Source: Paraburkholderia largidicola (lineage in GTDB: Bacteria > Pseudomonadota > Gammaproteobacteria > Burkholderiales > Burkholderiaceae). Taken from it: a DNA stretch of 64,000 nucleotides. Within the stretch, counting starts at the first letter, position 1. Each line of letters opens with the position of its first letter. Both the position numbers and the translations under genes were made by a program. Below are positions 1 to 9,121 of the stretch, piece after piece. The stretch covers positions 1,178,001 through 1,242,000 of the forward strand of contig NZ_AP023174.1 in the NCBI RefSeq assembly GCF_013426895.1, in the 5' to 3' direction. The notes under the pieces were generated by a model. The model worked only from the letters and a program-made list of their open reading frames with translations, was not told the DNA's origin and made no database searches.

Positions 1-1195
1 GCTTGAAGTTGCGCGCACGATAAAGCTCGGTGTGCAGCCACGAAGTCTTGAACGAGTCCGGATAAGCCGTCAGTTCGTCGTTATGGCGGCCGGCCTGTAC
101 GGCGTCGAATGCGGCATCGGCGGCGAGCATGCCTGTCTTGATTGCCGCGTGCGAACCCTTGATCCGCGACGCGTTCAGGAAGCCTGCGTCGTCGCCAACG
201 AGTGCGCCGCCCGGGAAAGCGAGCTTCGGCAGCGACAGCAGGCCGCCTGCCGTAATCGCGCGCGCGCCGTACGACACGCGCTTGCCGCCCTCCAGGAACT
301 TGCGGATCTCAGGGTGCGTCTTGTAGCGCTGGAACTCCTCGAACGGCGACAGATACGGGTTCGAATAGCCCAGGCCCACCACAAAGCCCACCATCACCTG
401 ATTGTTGTCGATGTGATAGAGGAACGAGCCGCCGTAAGTCTGCGTATCGAGCGGCCAGCCGGCCGTGTGGATCACGAGGCCGGGCTTGTGCTTCGCCGGA
501 TCGATCTCCCACAGTTCCTTGATGCCGATGCCATACACCTGCGGATCGGCGCCGTCGCGAAGCTTGAACTTGTCCGACAGCTGGCGGCCCAGATGCCCGC
601 GCGCGCCTTCGCAGAACAGCGTGTACTTCGCATGCAGTTCCATGCCGAGCTGGAAGTTTTCGGTCGGCTCACCGTCCTTGCCGATGCCCAGATTGCCCGT
701 CGCAACGCCCTTGACCGAGCCATCGTCGTTGTACAGCACTTCAGCGGCAGCAAAACCCGGGAAAATTTCGACGCCCGCCGCTTCGGCCTGCTGGCCCAGC
801 CAGCGCGTGACGTTCGCGAGGCTGATCACGTAGTTGCCGTGATTCTTGAAATTGTCCGGCAACGCCCAGTTCGGCACCGATTTCGCGCCCGTCTCGGAGA
901 GAAACAAAAAGCGGTCTTCCGTCACTTCGACGTCCAGCGGCGCGCCTTTTTCTTTCCAGTCAGGAATCAGTTCGTTCAGCGCACGCGGGTCCATCACGGC
1001 GCCCGAGAGGATATGCGCCCCAATTTCCGAGCCTTTTTCGAGCACGCAGACGCCGATCTCGACGCCTTTTTCCGCCGCGCGCTGCTTCAGGCGAATGGCC
1101 GCCGACAGGCCCGCCGGGCCGCCGCCGACGATCACCACGTCATATTCCATCGACTCGCGCGGGCCGTATTGCTCGATCAGACTTGCGGGGGTCAT
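1..1195 (-). CDS. Electron transfer flavoprotein-ubiquinone oxidoreductase, N-terminal part (cut by window edge)
   Basis: Inner-membrane flavoprotein/iron-sulfur enzyme that passes electrons from reduced ETF (acyl-CoA and amino-acid dehydrogenases) to ubiquinone. About 398 N-terminal residues are visible; the family is about 550 long, so the C-terminal 4Fe-4S region lies outside. The FAD-binding motif VVIVGGGPAG is at residues 20-29, followed by the LSGAVMDPRAL-type segment typical of ETF-QO. Start chosen at the ATG read leftward from 1195: an AAGAGGAG ribosome-binding site lies 6 bases upstream and the N-terminus fits the family. It is divergent from the SDR gene; the intervening region carries GAACGATC-type motifs. 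Family assignment is confident. Confidence 0.93.
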   Translation of the reverse strand, partial: MTPASLIEQYGPRESMEYDVVIVGGGPAGLSAAIRLKQRAAEKGVEIGVCVLEKGSEIGAHILSGAVMDPRALNELIPDWKEKGAPLDVEVTEDRFLFLSETGAKSVPNWALPDNFKNHGNYVISLANVTRWLGQQAEAAGVEIFPGFAAAEVLYNDDGSVKGVATGNLGIGKDGEPTENFQLGMELHAKYTLFCEGARGHLGRQLSDKFKLRDGADPQVYGIGIKELWEIDPAKHKPGLVIHTAGWPLDTQTYGGSFLYHIDNNQVMVGFVVGLGYSNPYLSPFEEFQRYKTHPEIRKFLEGGKRVSYGARAITAGGLLSLPKLAFPGGALVGDDAGFLNASRIKGSHAAIKTGMLAADAAFDAVQAGRHNDELTAYPDSFKTSWLHTELYRARNFK

Positions 1196-1228
1196 TGATG
1201 CTCCTCTTACCGTTAGAATGCTTTTTTC

Positions 1229-1297
1229 GGGATCGTATTGTCAGCGAACGATCCCTGCGCTGCAACACAATGAGGCAAGATTAGCACGATCGTTCTA
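1229..1297. promoter_or_regulatory. Divergent control region with ACGATCGT-type motifs
   Basis: Between the ETF-QO gene and the SDR gene lie an 8-bp inverted repeat, GGGATCGT (1229-1236) and ACGATCCC (1248-1255) with an 11-bp spacer, and a perfect ACGATCGT palindrome (1286-1293) followed by a -10-like TATTAT. Such palindromes are usual targets of TetR-type regulators of acyl-CoA metabolism; which regulator binds is not known from the sequence. Confidence 0.35.
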
Positions 1298-1381
1298 TTA
1301 TTGTGAACTGGGAATAACGCCATGCCGGCGCAACGCGCGGCCTGTCATCCCCGTCACATCCACGTTCCAAGGAAAACGACA

Positions 1382-2158
1382 ATGGGCCGTTCGATCAATC
1401 TGGAAGGCAAGGTGGCGCTGATTACGGGCGCGTCGAGTGGACTCGGCAAGCGGTTTGCCATGGTGCTGTCGCAAGCGGGCGCCAAGGTCGTGCTGGCAAG
1501 CCGACGAATCGAACGCCTGAAGGAATTGCGCGCCGAGATCGAAGCGTCGGGCGGCGCGGCGCACGTCGTTTCGCTCGACGTGACCGATTATCAGAGCATC
1601 AAGTCGGCCGTCGCGCATGCGGAGACGGAGGCGGGAACGATCGATATCCTCGTCAACAACTCGGGTGTCTCGACCACGCAAAAGCTGACGGAAGTGACGC
1701 CCGCGGATTTCGAATACGTGTTCGACACGAACACGCGCGGCGCCTTCTTCGTCGCGCAGGAAGTGGCCAAGCGGATGATCATGCGCTGCGGCGCCACCAA
1801 CAAGCCGTCGTACCGGATCATCAATATTGCTTCGGTGGCGGGCTTGCGCGTGCTGCCACAGATCGGGCTTTACTCGATGAGCAAGGCGGCCGTCGTGCAC
1901 ATGACGAAGGCGATGGCGCAGGAGTGGGGCCGGCACGGCATCAATGTGAACGCGATCTGCCCGGGTTACATCGATACCGAGATCAATCATCATCACTGGT
2001 CGACCGATCAGGGGCAAAAGCTGATTTCGATGCTGCCGCGGCACCGCGTCGGCAAACCGGAAGATCTCGACGGGCTGTTGCTGCTGCTCGCCGCTGACGA
2101 ATCGCAGTTCATCAACGGCTCGGTGATTGCCGCCGACGACGGCTTCGGCCTGTCGTAA
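1382..2158 (+). CDS. SDR family NAD(P)-dependent oxidoreductase
   Basis: Classical short-chain dehydrogenase/reductase, 258 residues. Visible motifs: cofactor-binding TGASSGLG (15-22), NNSG (92-95, a variant of the usual NNAG), catalytic Ser151, Tyr164 and Lys168 in YSMSK, and the ICPGYIDTE loop. Start chosen at ATG 1382, preceded by AAGGAAAA and matching SDR N-termini; an in-frame ATG at 1322 would add 20 residues without a good ribosome-binding site. The acyl-CoA thioesterase follows and ETF-QO is divergent, so a role in fatty-acid or other CoA-ester oxidation is likely (inference). The substrate cannot be told from sequence. Confidence 0.88.
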   Translation: MGRSINLEGKVALITGASSGLGKRFAMVLSQAGAKVVLASRRIERLKELRAEIEASGGAAHVVSLDVTDYQSIKSAVAHAETEAGTIDILVNNSGVSTTQKLTEVTPADFEYVFDTNTRGAFFVAQEVAKRMIMRCGATNKPSYRIINIASVAGLRVLPQIGLYSMSKAAVVHMTKAMAQEWGRHGINVNAICPGYIDTEINHHHWSTDQGQKLISMLPRHRVGKPEDLDGLLLLLAADESQFINGSVIAADDGFGLS

Positions 2159-2311
2159 CCGGTCCGAACCTACAGAAGACCGGGCGTTTCGCGATCCGCA
2201 GAGCAGAAAAACGCGAAACGCGCGATCATTGACACCCTTGCGCAACGTCCGCATCGCGCGGCGCGTTGCGCAGTCCAATCTGGCCGCCGCGCTTTCCAGT
2301 GCGGCCGAGGT

Positions 2312-2341
2312 CGAGTGCGGCCCAGCCGAGTGCGGCCCAGC
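2312..2341. repeat. Two tandem copies of a 15-bp unit
   Basis: CGAGTGCGGCCCAGC occurs twice head to tail in the 221-bp gap between the SDR gene and the thioesterase gene. No function is apparent. Confidence 0.8.
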
Positions 2342-2379
2342 CGTTCCGTTTCCCCGATTTAAACCGTAGAAGAAGTGCA

Positions 2380-2808
2380 ATGAGCGATTACCACCCCGTT
2401 TTTGAGATGTCGATGCCGATCCGTTGGGGCGACATGGACGCGTTCGGCCATGTGAACAACACGGTCTATTTCCGTTACATGGAGCAGGTGCGGATTTCCT
2501 GGTTCGAGCAGCTGGGCATCGCCGGCGGCAATGGCGAAGGGCAAGGGCCCGTGATCGTCAATGCATCGATGGAGTTTCTGAAGCAGCTGCACTATCCGGG
2601 CGACGTGATTGGCCGCATGACGGTCGGCGTGCCGGGGCGCAGCAGCTTCGACACGGGCTTCGAGCTGTACCGCGCAGACGATCCGGACACGTTGTACGCG
2701 CGCGGCAATGCGAAGTGCGTGTGGATCGACTACGCGGCGGGCAAGTCGGTGCCGATTCCCGATCTGCTGCGCTCGACTATCGAAAACGCTCACCTCGTGA
2801 AGGTCTGA
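2380..2808 (+). CDS. Acyl-CoA thioesterase, 4HBT/hot-dog fold
   Basis: 142-residue single hot-dog domain of the 4-hydroxybenzoyl-CoA thioesterase/YbgC/FadM type, hydrolysing acyl-CoA thioesters. The signature RWGDMDAFGHVNN (15-27) contains the catalytic Asp, by family analogy Asp20, and the conserved GHVNN. Start ATG 2380 is preceded by AGAAG; the longer frame upstream runs through the tandem repeat and has no homology-like sequence. It lies on the same strand as the SDR gene 221 bp earlier, so co-transcription is possible. The natural substrate is unknown. Confidence 0.88.
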   Translation: MSDYHPVFEMSMPIRWGDMDAFGHVNNTVYFRYMEQVRISWFEQLGIAGGNGEGQGPVIVNASMEFLKQLHYPGDVIGRMTVGVPGRSSFDTGFELYRADDPDTLYARGNAKCVWIDYAAGKSVPIPDLLRSTIENAHLVKV

Positions 2809-2880
2809 GCGTCATCTTCGCGCGCCGGCCCTCAGTGTCGGCGCCGCTCGCCGGTTTCCAGGCCGGTTTTCAGGCGGAAC

Positions 2881-3426
2881 TCAATTCCCGAGCAGGCGCT
2901 GCAGCAGTTCAGTCGCGTTCCCTGTACCGTATTTGCGCATCAGCCGCGCGCGATAGACGTCGACCGTGCGCGAGCTGATGTCGAGAATCCGGCCGATCTG
3001 CTTGCTCGTTTTCCCCGTCACCAGTTGCGCGGCGATTTCGCGCTCGCGCGGCGTCAGTTCGACGGCGACGCGCCGCGTCGCGCTCAGATCCTCGAACGTC
3101 CAGACGCCCGCTGCGTGCGGCATCGCGCGATCGAGCGAGCGGCCTGTCACATGGCACCAGAACAGCTCGCCGTTGGCGCGCTTCATGATGCGGTCGTCGG
3201 CGTAGCTGCCTTGCGCCGTCATGATGGGCGGAATGCGTTCGCCGATGCGCTCGAACTCGTCGGGCGACGGATACAGTACTTCGAACGATTGCCCCAGCAA
3301 CGATTCGCGCGAGCGGCCGAAGATCGCGGCCAGCTGGTCGTTGCAGTCTTCGATGATCCGTTCTCGCGACAGCACGAGACCGATCGGCGCGAGGTGAAAA
3401 GCGGTTTGGTAATCCAGTGCGGGCAT
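2881..3426 (-). CDS. PAS and LuxR-type HTH transcriptional regulator
   Basis: 181 residues: an N-terminal PAS sensor domain (about 1-115, with CNDQLAAIFGRSRESLLGQSFEVLYP) and a C-terminal LuxR/FixJ-type helix-turn-helix (about 120-181, beginning LTPREREIAAQL and containing TSKQIGRILDISSRTVDVYRA). There is no receiver domain and no acyl-homoserine-lactone domain. Start ATG chosen at 3426 (MPALDYQTAFH), where PAS similarity begins; the frame stays open further upstream but that part looks non-coding. It is divergent from scoAB, so local control of the CoA-transferase is the obvious hypothesis. Confidence 0.85.
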   Translation of the reverse strand: MPALDYQTAFHLAPIGLVLSRERIIEDCNDQLAAIFGRSRESLLGQSFEVLYPSPDEFERIGERIPPIMTAQGSYADDRIMKRANGELFWCHVTGRSLDRAMPHAAGVWTFEDLSATRRVAVELTPREREIAAQLVTGKTSKQIGRILDISSRTVDVYRARLMRKYGTGNATELLQRLLGN

Positions 3427-3797
3427 GAAATCAGCGAAGGATGCGGTACGAATACTTATGTATTTTTGCGTATTGTGCCGCAAGCCCGCCGCATCGTACC
3501 CTTTCGGCACATCACAAGATGCGCGGCAGGCGCGCCGGACGGAAATGGCAGGACACGGCAAACGGCTCGCAAGGCTTGCTCGGAGCCTTCTGTGAGCAAC
3601 CCTTTGCAATGTTTTGCAGGTATCACGCCACCGTTCGCCGCAGATGACTAGAATGGGCGATTCGGGCCAGGCCCGCAGCGCCCCGGCAACCGGTTCAGGC
3701 CGCGTGAAAGCGCGCAGGAACACGCTGCCAGTCGATATAAGAACGGCGTCGCATCGATCCGGATTTTCGGGTATCCAATCAAGGAAGGGACACACTG
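3427..3797. promoter_or_regulatory. Intergenic control region between PAS-LuxR gene and scoA
   Basis: 371 bp without a gene. Visible: an A/T-rich stretch near 3450-3478 just upstream of the regulator start, two TTTGCA hexamers 9 bp apart around 3603-3617, and a TAGAAT -10-like hexamer at 3649-3654 that could serve scoA, without a convincing -35. Assignment as the shared control region rests on position. Confidence 0.35.
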
Positions 3798-4502
3798 ATG
3801 AACAAAGTCTACGCAAGCGCGGCGTCCGCGCTCGAAGGCATCGTCAAGGACGGCCAGACATTCGCTGTCGGCGGCTTTGGCCTGTGCGGCATTCCCGAAG
3901 CGCTGATCGCCGCCCTGCGCGATTCGGGCGTCAAGGGCATCACCTGCATCAGCAATAACGCGGGCGTCGATGGATTCGGCCTCGGCCTGCTGCTGGAAAC
4001 GCGTCAGATCAAGAAAATGATCTCGTCGTACGTCGGCGAGAACAAGGAATTCGAGCGCCAGTATCTGGCGGGCGAACTCGAGCTGGAATTCACGCCGCAA
4101 GGCACGCTAGCCGAAAAGCTGCGCGCGGGCGGCTCGGGCATTCCGGCGTTCTTCACGAACACGGGCTACGGCACGATCATCGCGGAAGGCAAGGAAACGC
4201 GCCAGTTCGGCGAAAACCACTACGTGCTCGAACATTCGCTGACGGCTGACGTCGCGCTGGTCAAGGCGTGGAAGGCCGACAAGTCGGGCAACCTGATCTT
4301 CCGCCGCACCGCGCGCAACTTCAACCCGATGTGCGCGATGGCCGGCAAGATCACGGTCGCCGAAGTCGAAGAGATCGTCGAAACGGGCGAACTCGATCCG
4401 GACGCGATTCACCTGCCGGGCATTTTCGTCCAGCGCCTCGTGCTGAATGCGAGCCCCGAAAAACGCATTGAACAACGCATCGTCCGCGCGAAAGGAGAGT
4501 AA
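3798..4502 (+). CDS. scoA: 3-oxoacid CoA-transferase subunit A
   Basis: 234-residue alpha subunit of a two-subunit class I CoA-transferase (ScoA/AtoD/PcaI type). It moves CoA from succinyl-CoA or another acyl-CoA to a 3-oxoacid such as acetoacetate. The N-terminal [16 protein letters not shown] and the segment [16 protein letters not shown] are hallmarks. The ATG at 3798 is preceded by AAGGAAGGG. The beta-subunit gene starts 2 bp after the stop, so the pair is translated together. Acetoacetate versus 3-oxoadipate specificity cannot be read from the sequence; the succinyl-CoA:acetoacetate type is the likeliest. Confidence 0.92.
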   Translation: MNKVYASAASALEGIVKDGQTFAVGGFGLCGIPEALIAALRDSGVKGITCISNNAGVDGFGLGLLLETRQIKKMISSYVGENKEFERQYLAGELELEFTPQGTLAEKLRAGGSGIPAFFTNTGYGTIIAEGKETRQFGENHYVLEHSLTADVALVKAWKADKSGNLIFRRTARNFNPMCAMAGKITVAEVEEIVETGELDPDAIHLPGIFVQRLVLNASPEKRIEQRIVRAKGE

Positions 4503-4504
4503 TC

Positions 4505-5146
4505 ATGGCTTGGAATCGTGACCAGATGGCCGCGCGCGCGGCGCAGGAACTGCAAGACGGCTTCTATGTGAACCTCGGCATCGGCCTGCCGACGCTCGTC
4601 GCCAACCACGTGCCCGCGGGCATGGAAGTGTGGCTGCAATCGGAAAACGGCCTGCTCGGCATCGGCCCGTCGCCGTATGAAGAAGAAGTCGACGCCGATC
4701 TCATCAACGCCGGCAAGCAGACGGTGACGACGCTGCCGGGTTCGTCGATTTTCTCGTCGGCTGACTCGTTCGCGATGATTCGCGGCGGACACATCAACCT
4801 GGCCATTCTGGGTGCCATGCAGATCAGCAAGAAGGGTGATCTGGCGAACTGGATGATCCCGGGCAAGATGATCAAGGGCATGGGCGGCGCGATGGACCTC
4901 GTCGCGGGCGTGAAGAAGGTCGTCGTGCTGATGGAGCATGTTGCGAAGGGCGACCAGCACAAGATCCTCGAAGAGTGCACGCTGCCGTTGACGGGCGTGG
5001 GCGTGGTCGACCGCATCATCACCGACCTCGGTGTGATCGACGTGGTCGACGGCGGCCTGAAGCTGGTCGAACTGGCCGACGGCGTCACGATCGACGAGAT
5101 CAAGGCGAAGACGGGTGCGCCGCTGGATACGAGCGCGGTGGGCTGA
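4505..5146 (+). CDS. scoB: 3-oxoacid CoA-transferase subunit B
   Basis: 213-residue beta subunit carrying the catalytic Glu47 in [10 protein letters not shown], which forms the glutamyl-CoA intermediate in this family. [13 protein letters not shown] (23-35) is also conserved. Length matches the family. It directly follows scoA (2-bp gap, with AAAGGAGAG as ribosome-binding site inside the end of scoA) and is followed by a strong intrinsic terminator, so scoAB forms a closed two-gene unit. Confidence 0.93.
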   Translation: MAWNRDQMAARAAQELQDGFYVNLGIGLPTLVANHVPAGMEVWLQSENGLLGIGPSPYEEEVDADLINAGKQTVTTLPGSSIFSSADSFAMIRGGHINLAILGAMQISKKGDLANWMIPGKMIKGMGGAMDLVAGVKKVVVLMEHVAKGDQHKILEECTLPLTGVGVVDRIITDLGVIDVVDGGLKLVELADGVTIDEIKAKTGAPLDTSAVG

Positions 5147-5189
5147 TTGCCGTTGTCCGGCCTCGCGCCGGACTCGACTATCGGGAAGC

Positions 5190-5222
5190 GGGCGCGACGC
5201 AGGTCGCGCCCGTTTTCCTTTT
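5190..5222 (+). terminator. Intrinsic terminator of scoAB
   Basis: Perfect 9-bp stem GGGCGCGAC/GTCGCGCCC with a GCAG loop, followed by GTTTTCCTTTT. Confidence 0.9.
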
Positions 5223-5341
5223 GCGGCTCGCGCATTTGCCTTAGGCCTTTGGGCCAATAAGCATGCGAGACGAAGCAGTTTAGAATCGATTGTGTTCCGT
5301 GCAGCATTGCACGCCACCATCTTCCGATCGAGGGTTTCCTG

Positions 5342-6262
5342 ATGACTGCTACGACCGTCGCTGTTTCGTCCGCCATCGATATCACCGCGCCCCGTCAGCG
5401 CTACGTGCAATGCGCGAGCCCTGTGGGCCTGCATCGCATCGCGTACACCGAATGGGGTGCGCCTGACAATCCGCGCGTGCTGGTCTGCGTGCATGGCCTC
5501 ACGCGCTCGGGGCGCGACTTTGACCGGGTCGCGGCGGCGTTGTCGTCGGTGTATCGCGTGGTGTGTCCTGACGTGGTCGGGCGAGGGTTGTCGTCGTGGC
5601 TGGCCAATCCCGCTTATTACACGATTCCGCAGTACGTCGGCGACATGGTCACGCTCGTTGCGCGGCTCGGCGTGGAATCGGTGGACTGGTTCGGCACCTC
5701 GATGGGCGGGCTGATCGGCATGGCTTTCGCCGGGCTGAAGGACTCGCCCATTCGCAAGATGATCGTCAACGACGTCGGCCCGCACGTCGAGCCGGTCGCG
5801 CTCGAACGTATTGGCAGTTATCTGGGGCAGCCGGTGTCGTTCGCCACGCAGCAGGAAGTGATCGATCATGCGGCCTTGCTCGCGCAATCATTCGGTCCGT
5901 TGACGCCGGACGAGTGGCGCGAGATCAATACGCCGCTCGTGCGCGAGCACGACGGCGCATGGGGGTTCCGCTACGACCCGCGCATCGCGGAGCCCTTCAC
6001 GAAGACCACGCCTGAAATGACCGCGCTCGGCGAGGCGGCGCTGTGGCATTCGTTTGCGGCGATCGAAGGGCCCGTACTCGTCGTGCGCGGCGAGCAATCG
6101 GATCTGCTGTCGCGCGAAACCGTCGCGCAGATGATCGAGAAGGGACGTAATGTGTCGAGCGTCGAAATCCCCGGTGTAGGACACGCGCCAGCCTTTCTCT
6201 CCGCTGATCAGATCGATATCGTGAAACGGTTCTTTATCGGGGACGGCGCTGAGGCGTCATAA
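5342..6262 (+). CDS. Alpha/beta-fold hydrolase
   Basis: 306-residue alpha/beta hydrolase, probably cytoplasmic (no signal peptide). HGLTRSGRDF (51-60) gives the oxyanion region, GTSMGG holds the nucleophile Ser120, and GVGHAPAF near 284-291 contains the likely catalytic His. Similar proteins are annotated as generic hydrolases; the substrate is unknown. The ATG at 5342 follows GAGGGTTTCCTG. It stands alone between the scoAB terminator and the RidA gene. Confidence 0.85.
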   Translation: MTATTVAVSSAIDITAPRQRYVQCASPVGLHRIAYTEWGAPDNPRVLVCVHGLTRSGRDFDRVAAALSSVYRVVCPDVVGRGLSSWLANPAYYTIPQYVGDMVTLVARLGVESVDWFGTSMGGLIGMAFAGLKDSPIRKMIVNDVGPHVEPVALERIGSYLGQPVSFATQQEVIDHAALLAQSFGPLTPDEWREINTPLVREHDGAWGFRYDPRIAEPFTKTTPEMTALGEAALWHSFAAIEGPVLVVRGEQSDLLSRETVAQMIEKGRNVSSVEIPGVGHAPAFLSADQIDIVKRFFIGDGAEAS

Positions 6263-6367
6263 TATGAGATTGGCGCGGCGTCGCTGATGGATCTCGAAGC
6301 ATCGAGGTGCACGCATAACACATCGCCGCGCAGGGTCGTTTTTCATTCTCAACGGACAGGACATTTC

Positions 6368-6721
6368 ATGGCAGTCATTCGTCATCACGTCGGCAAGCGC
6401 CTTTCGGAAACCGCTGTGCACAACGGCACGGTTTATCTTGCTGGCCAGATCGCCGAGGACACCGATCAGGACATCGTCGGTCAAACGCGCGAAGTGCTGG
6501 GTCACATCGACCGTCTGCTCGGTGAAGTCAACAGCGACAAGTCGCTGCTGCTCTCGGTGCAGATCTATATCTCGGACATGGTGCATTTCGCCGGCATGAA
6601 CGCCGCGTGGGACGAATGGGTCGCGCAAGGCAACACGCCGCCGCGCGCAACCGTCGAGGCGAAGCTCGCCAACCCGAAGTGCCTCGTCGAAGTGGTCGTC
6701 GTCGCCGCGCAGCGCAGCTAG
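6368..6721 (+). CDS. RidA/YjgF family protein
   Basis: 117-residue member of the RidA family, which hydrolyses reactive enamine/imine intermediates from PLP enzymes. The family C-terminal signature PPRATVEAKLANPKCLVEVVVVAA is present with the substrate-binding Arg and final Glu in place. ATG 6368 chosen because homology starts at AVIRHHVGKRLSE and an ACAGGAC element precedes it. It lies 58 bp before relA on the same strand. Subfamily not determined. Confidence 0.88.
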   Translation: MAVIRHHVGKRLSETAVHNGTVYLAGQIAEDTDQDIVGQTREVLGHIDRLLGEVNSDKSLLLSVQIYISDMVHFAGMNAAWDEWVAQGNTPPRATVEAKLANPKCLVEVVVVAAQRS

Positions 6722-6779
6722 GCACGCCATCACGTTTCAAGCATTCGCCTGACCGCCCGCGTTTGCCGCGGGCCGCCGC

Positions 6780-9023
6780 ATGATGAACACCGACACCGTC
6801 ACGACCGCTCCGAACCCAACGCCGTCTTTCGACGACGCGCTCGCGTTCGTGCGCGAGCACGCGGGCGACGCGCGCCTGTCGTCGGGCGAGTCGCTCGCCG
6901 ACCATGCTGCGGGCACGGCCGCCATCATGCGCACACTCAACGTCGATCCGCCTGCGGTGCTGGCGGCGGCATTGTTCTCGCTGACGCCGCATCTGGCGAA
7001 CCCCGAGCAGACCATCGCCGACAACTTCGGTGAGGAAGTCGCGCAACTGGTCGGCGACGTGCGTAAGCTGCTGCGGCTCGGCACCGTGAGCATGCGCGCG
7101 GCGCAAAATGCAATGCCCGAAGCGGGCCGCGATGCGCAGGCCGCGCGCCGCGCGCAGGTCGAAGCGCTACGCAAGATGCTGCTCGCGTTCGCGCAGGACA
7201 TCCGCGTCGTGCTGATCCGGCTCGCATCGCGGCTGCAATCGCTGCGCTATTACGCTGCGGCGAAGATCACGCCGACGCCGGACGTGCCGCGCGAGACGCT
7301 CGATATCTACGCGCCGCTCGCTAACCGGCTCGGCATCTGGCAATTGAAGTGGGAACTCGAAGACCTCGCGTTTCGCTTCGAGGAGCCGCAAACCTACAAG
7401 CGGATCGCGAAACTGCTCGACGAGAAGCGCGTCGAGCGCGAAACCTATGTGTCCGAGGCGATCGCGCAGCTGCAACAGGAGTTGGCGGCTGCGCATATCG
7501 ACGCCGAAGTCAGCGGCCGGCCAAAGCATATCTACAGCATCTGGCGCAAGATGCGTGGCAAGGAGCTCGACTTTTCCGAGCTCTACGATGTGCGCGCGTT
7601 TCGCGTCATCGTGCCGGACATCAAGGATTGCTACACGGTGCTCGGCATCGTGCACAACCTGTGGCAGCCAGTGCCGAGGGAATTCGACGACTACATCTCG
7701 CGTCCCAAGCCGAACGGCTACAAGTCGCTGCATACGGTCGTGATTGGCGACGACGGCCGCGCGTTCGAAGTGCAGATCCGCACGCAGGAAATGCATCAGT
7801 TCGCCGAGTACGGCGTGGCCGCGCACTGGCGCTACAAGGAAGCGGGCACGCGCGGCTATGGCGGGCAATTCAGCGCTAGCGAGAAGTACGACGAGAAGAT
7901 TGCGTGGCTGCGTCAGCTGCTGGCGTGGAAGGACGATGTGTCCGAAGGCAAGCCCGGTGAAAAGGGCGCTGCCCGGCCGTGGGAGCAGCTTCGCCAGGCG
8001 ACGCTCGACGACGATCATATCTACACGCTCACGCCGCAGGCGCGCGTGATTCCGCTGCCGCAAGGCGCGACGCCGCTCGATTTCGCATATCACCTGCATA
8101 GCGAACTGGGGCATCGCTGCCGCGGCGCGCGCGTCGACGGGGCGATGGTACCGTTGAACACGCCGTTGCAGAACGGGCAGACGGTCGAGATCATCTCAGT
8201 GAAAGAGGGAGGTCCGTCGCGCGACTGGCTCAATCCGAATCTCGGCTATCTGCAAAGCAATCGCGCGCGCCAGAAGGTGCGCGCGTGGTTCAACGCAGTC
8301 GAAGTGCAGGAGAACATCGCGACCGGGCGCGCGATGGTCGAAAAGACCTTGCAGCGTGAAGGCAAGACGTCGGTCAATCTCGATCAGCTTGCTGCGAAGC
8401 TCGGCTTCAAGTCCACCGACGACCTGTTCTCGGTGGTCGGCAAGGAAGAGTTCAGCTTGCGGCTCGTCGAGCAGGCGCTGAACGATGCGCCACCCGCCGA
8501 GCCCGTCGTCGAAGCGCCCGAGCAGTTCGAGAAACGCAGCAGCGGCGCGAGCGTCGCGCATGGCGCGTCGACGGGTGTGCTGGTCGTCGGCGTCGATGCG
8601 TTGCTCACGCAACTCGCGCGCTGCTGTCGCCCGGCGCCGCCCGATGACATCGCGGGCTTCGTCACGCGCGGCAAGGGCATGTCGATACATCGCAGCGACT
8701 GCCCGACGTTCCTGCGCATGGCGGACCGTGCGCCGGAGCGCGTGCTGCAAACGGCCTGGTCCGCGGACGTGATGAGCGGGCGCGGCAAGTCGGTCTATCC
8801 CGTGGATCTCTCAATCGAAGCCACCGACCGGCAAGGTCTGCTGCGCGATATCTCCGAAGTCTTCGCCCGCGAGAAGATGAACGTGGTGGGCGTAAAGACG
8901 CAGTCGCGGCGCAATGCGGCGTTCATGCAGTTCACGGTCGAAGTGTCGAGCGCGGCACAAATCCAGCGAGCGTGCGCAATGTTGGGTGAAGTGGCGGGCG
9001 TCGTCAGCGCTACGCGCAAGTGA
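6780..9023 (+). CDS. relA: RelA-type (p)ppGpp synthetase
   Basis: 747 residues, the usual RelA length. Order: N-terminal HD-like region, synthetase domain (KHIYSIWRKMRG and DYISRPKPNGYKSLHTVV), TGS domain near residue 420 (TPQARVIPLPQGATPLDFAY), CC/zinc-finger region (ARCCRPAPPDDIAGF) and C-terminal ACT domain. The HD motif expected in AALLHD is replaced by AALFSLTPHL, so hydrolase activity should be lost; this marks it as the monofunctional stringent-response synthetase and implies a separate SpoT elsewhere. Two adjacent ATGs (6780, 6783) could start; no strong Shine-Dalgarno is visible. Confidence 0.93.
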   Translation: MMNTDTVTTAPNPTPSFDDALAFVREHAGDARLSSGESLADHAAGTAAIMRTLNVDPPAVLAAALFSLTPHLANPEQTIADNFGEEVAQLVGDVRKLLRLGTVSMRAAQNAMPEAGRDAQAARRAQVEALRKMLLAFAQDIRVVLIRLASRLQSLRYYAAAKITPTPDVPRETLDIYAPLANRLGIWQLKWELEDLAFRFEEPQTYKRIAKLLDEKRVERETYVSEAIAQLQQELAAAHIDAEVSGRPKHIYSIWRKMRGKELDFSELYDVRAFRVIVPDIKDCYTVLGIVHNLWQPVPREFDDYISRPKPNGYKSLHTVVIGDDGRAFEVQIRTQEMHQFAEYGVAAHWRYKEAGTRGYGGQFSASEKYDEKIAWLRQLLAWKDDVSEGKPGEKGAARPWEQLRQATLDDDHIYTLTPQARVIPLPQGATPLDFAYHLHSELGHRCRGARVDGAMVPLNTPLQNGQTVEIISVKEGGPSRDWLNPNLGYLQSNRARQKVRAWFNAVEVQENIATGRAMVEKTLQREGKTSVNLDQLAAKLGFKSTDDLFSVVGKEEFSLRLVEQALNDAPPAEPVVEAPEQFEKRSSGASVAHGASTGVLVVGVDALLTQLARCCRPAPPDDIAGFVTRGKGMSIHRSDCPTFLRMADRAPERVLQTAWSADVMSGRGKSVYPVDLSIEATDRQGLLRDISEVFAREKMNVVGVKTQSRRNAAFMQFTVEVSSAAQIQRACAMLGEVAGVVSATRK

Positions 9024-9081
9024 CGGCGCTGGCCGTTCGCGAAGCGGGCATTGGGATTTTGATGTCGCTGCATAAAAACGC

Positions 9082-9110
9082 TTGCCAACTTTCTCTACGC
9101 TCCATATAAT
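9082..9110 (+). promoter_or_regulatory. Sigma-70 promoter of tRNA-Val
   Basis: TTGCCA (-35, 9082-9087), 17-bp spacer, and a perfect TATAAT (-10, 9105-9110), 11 bp before the mature tRNA end. Confidence 0.85.
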
Positions 9111-9121
9111 CTCGTTTCTCT

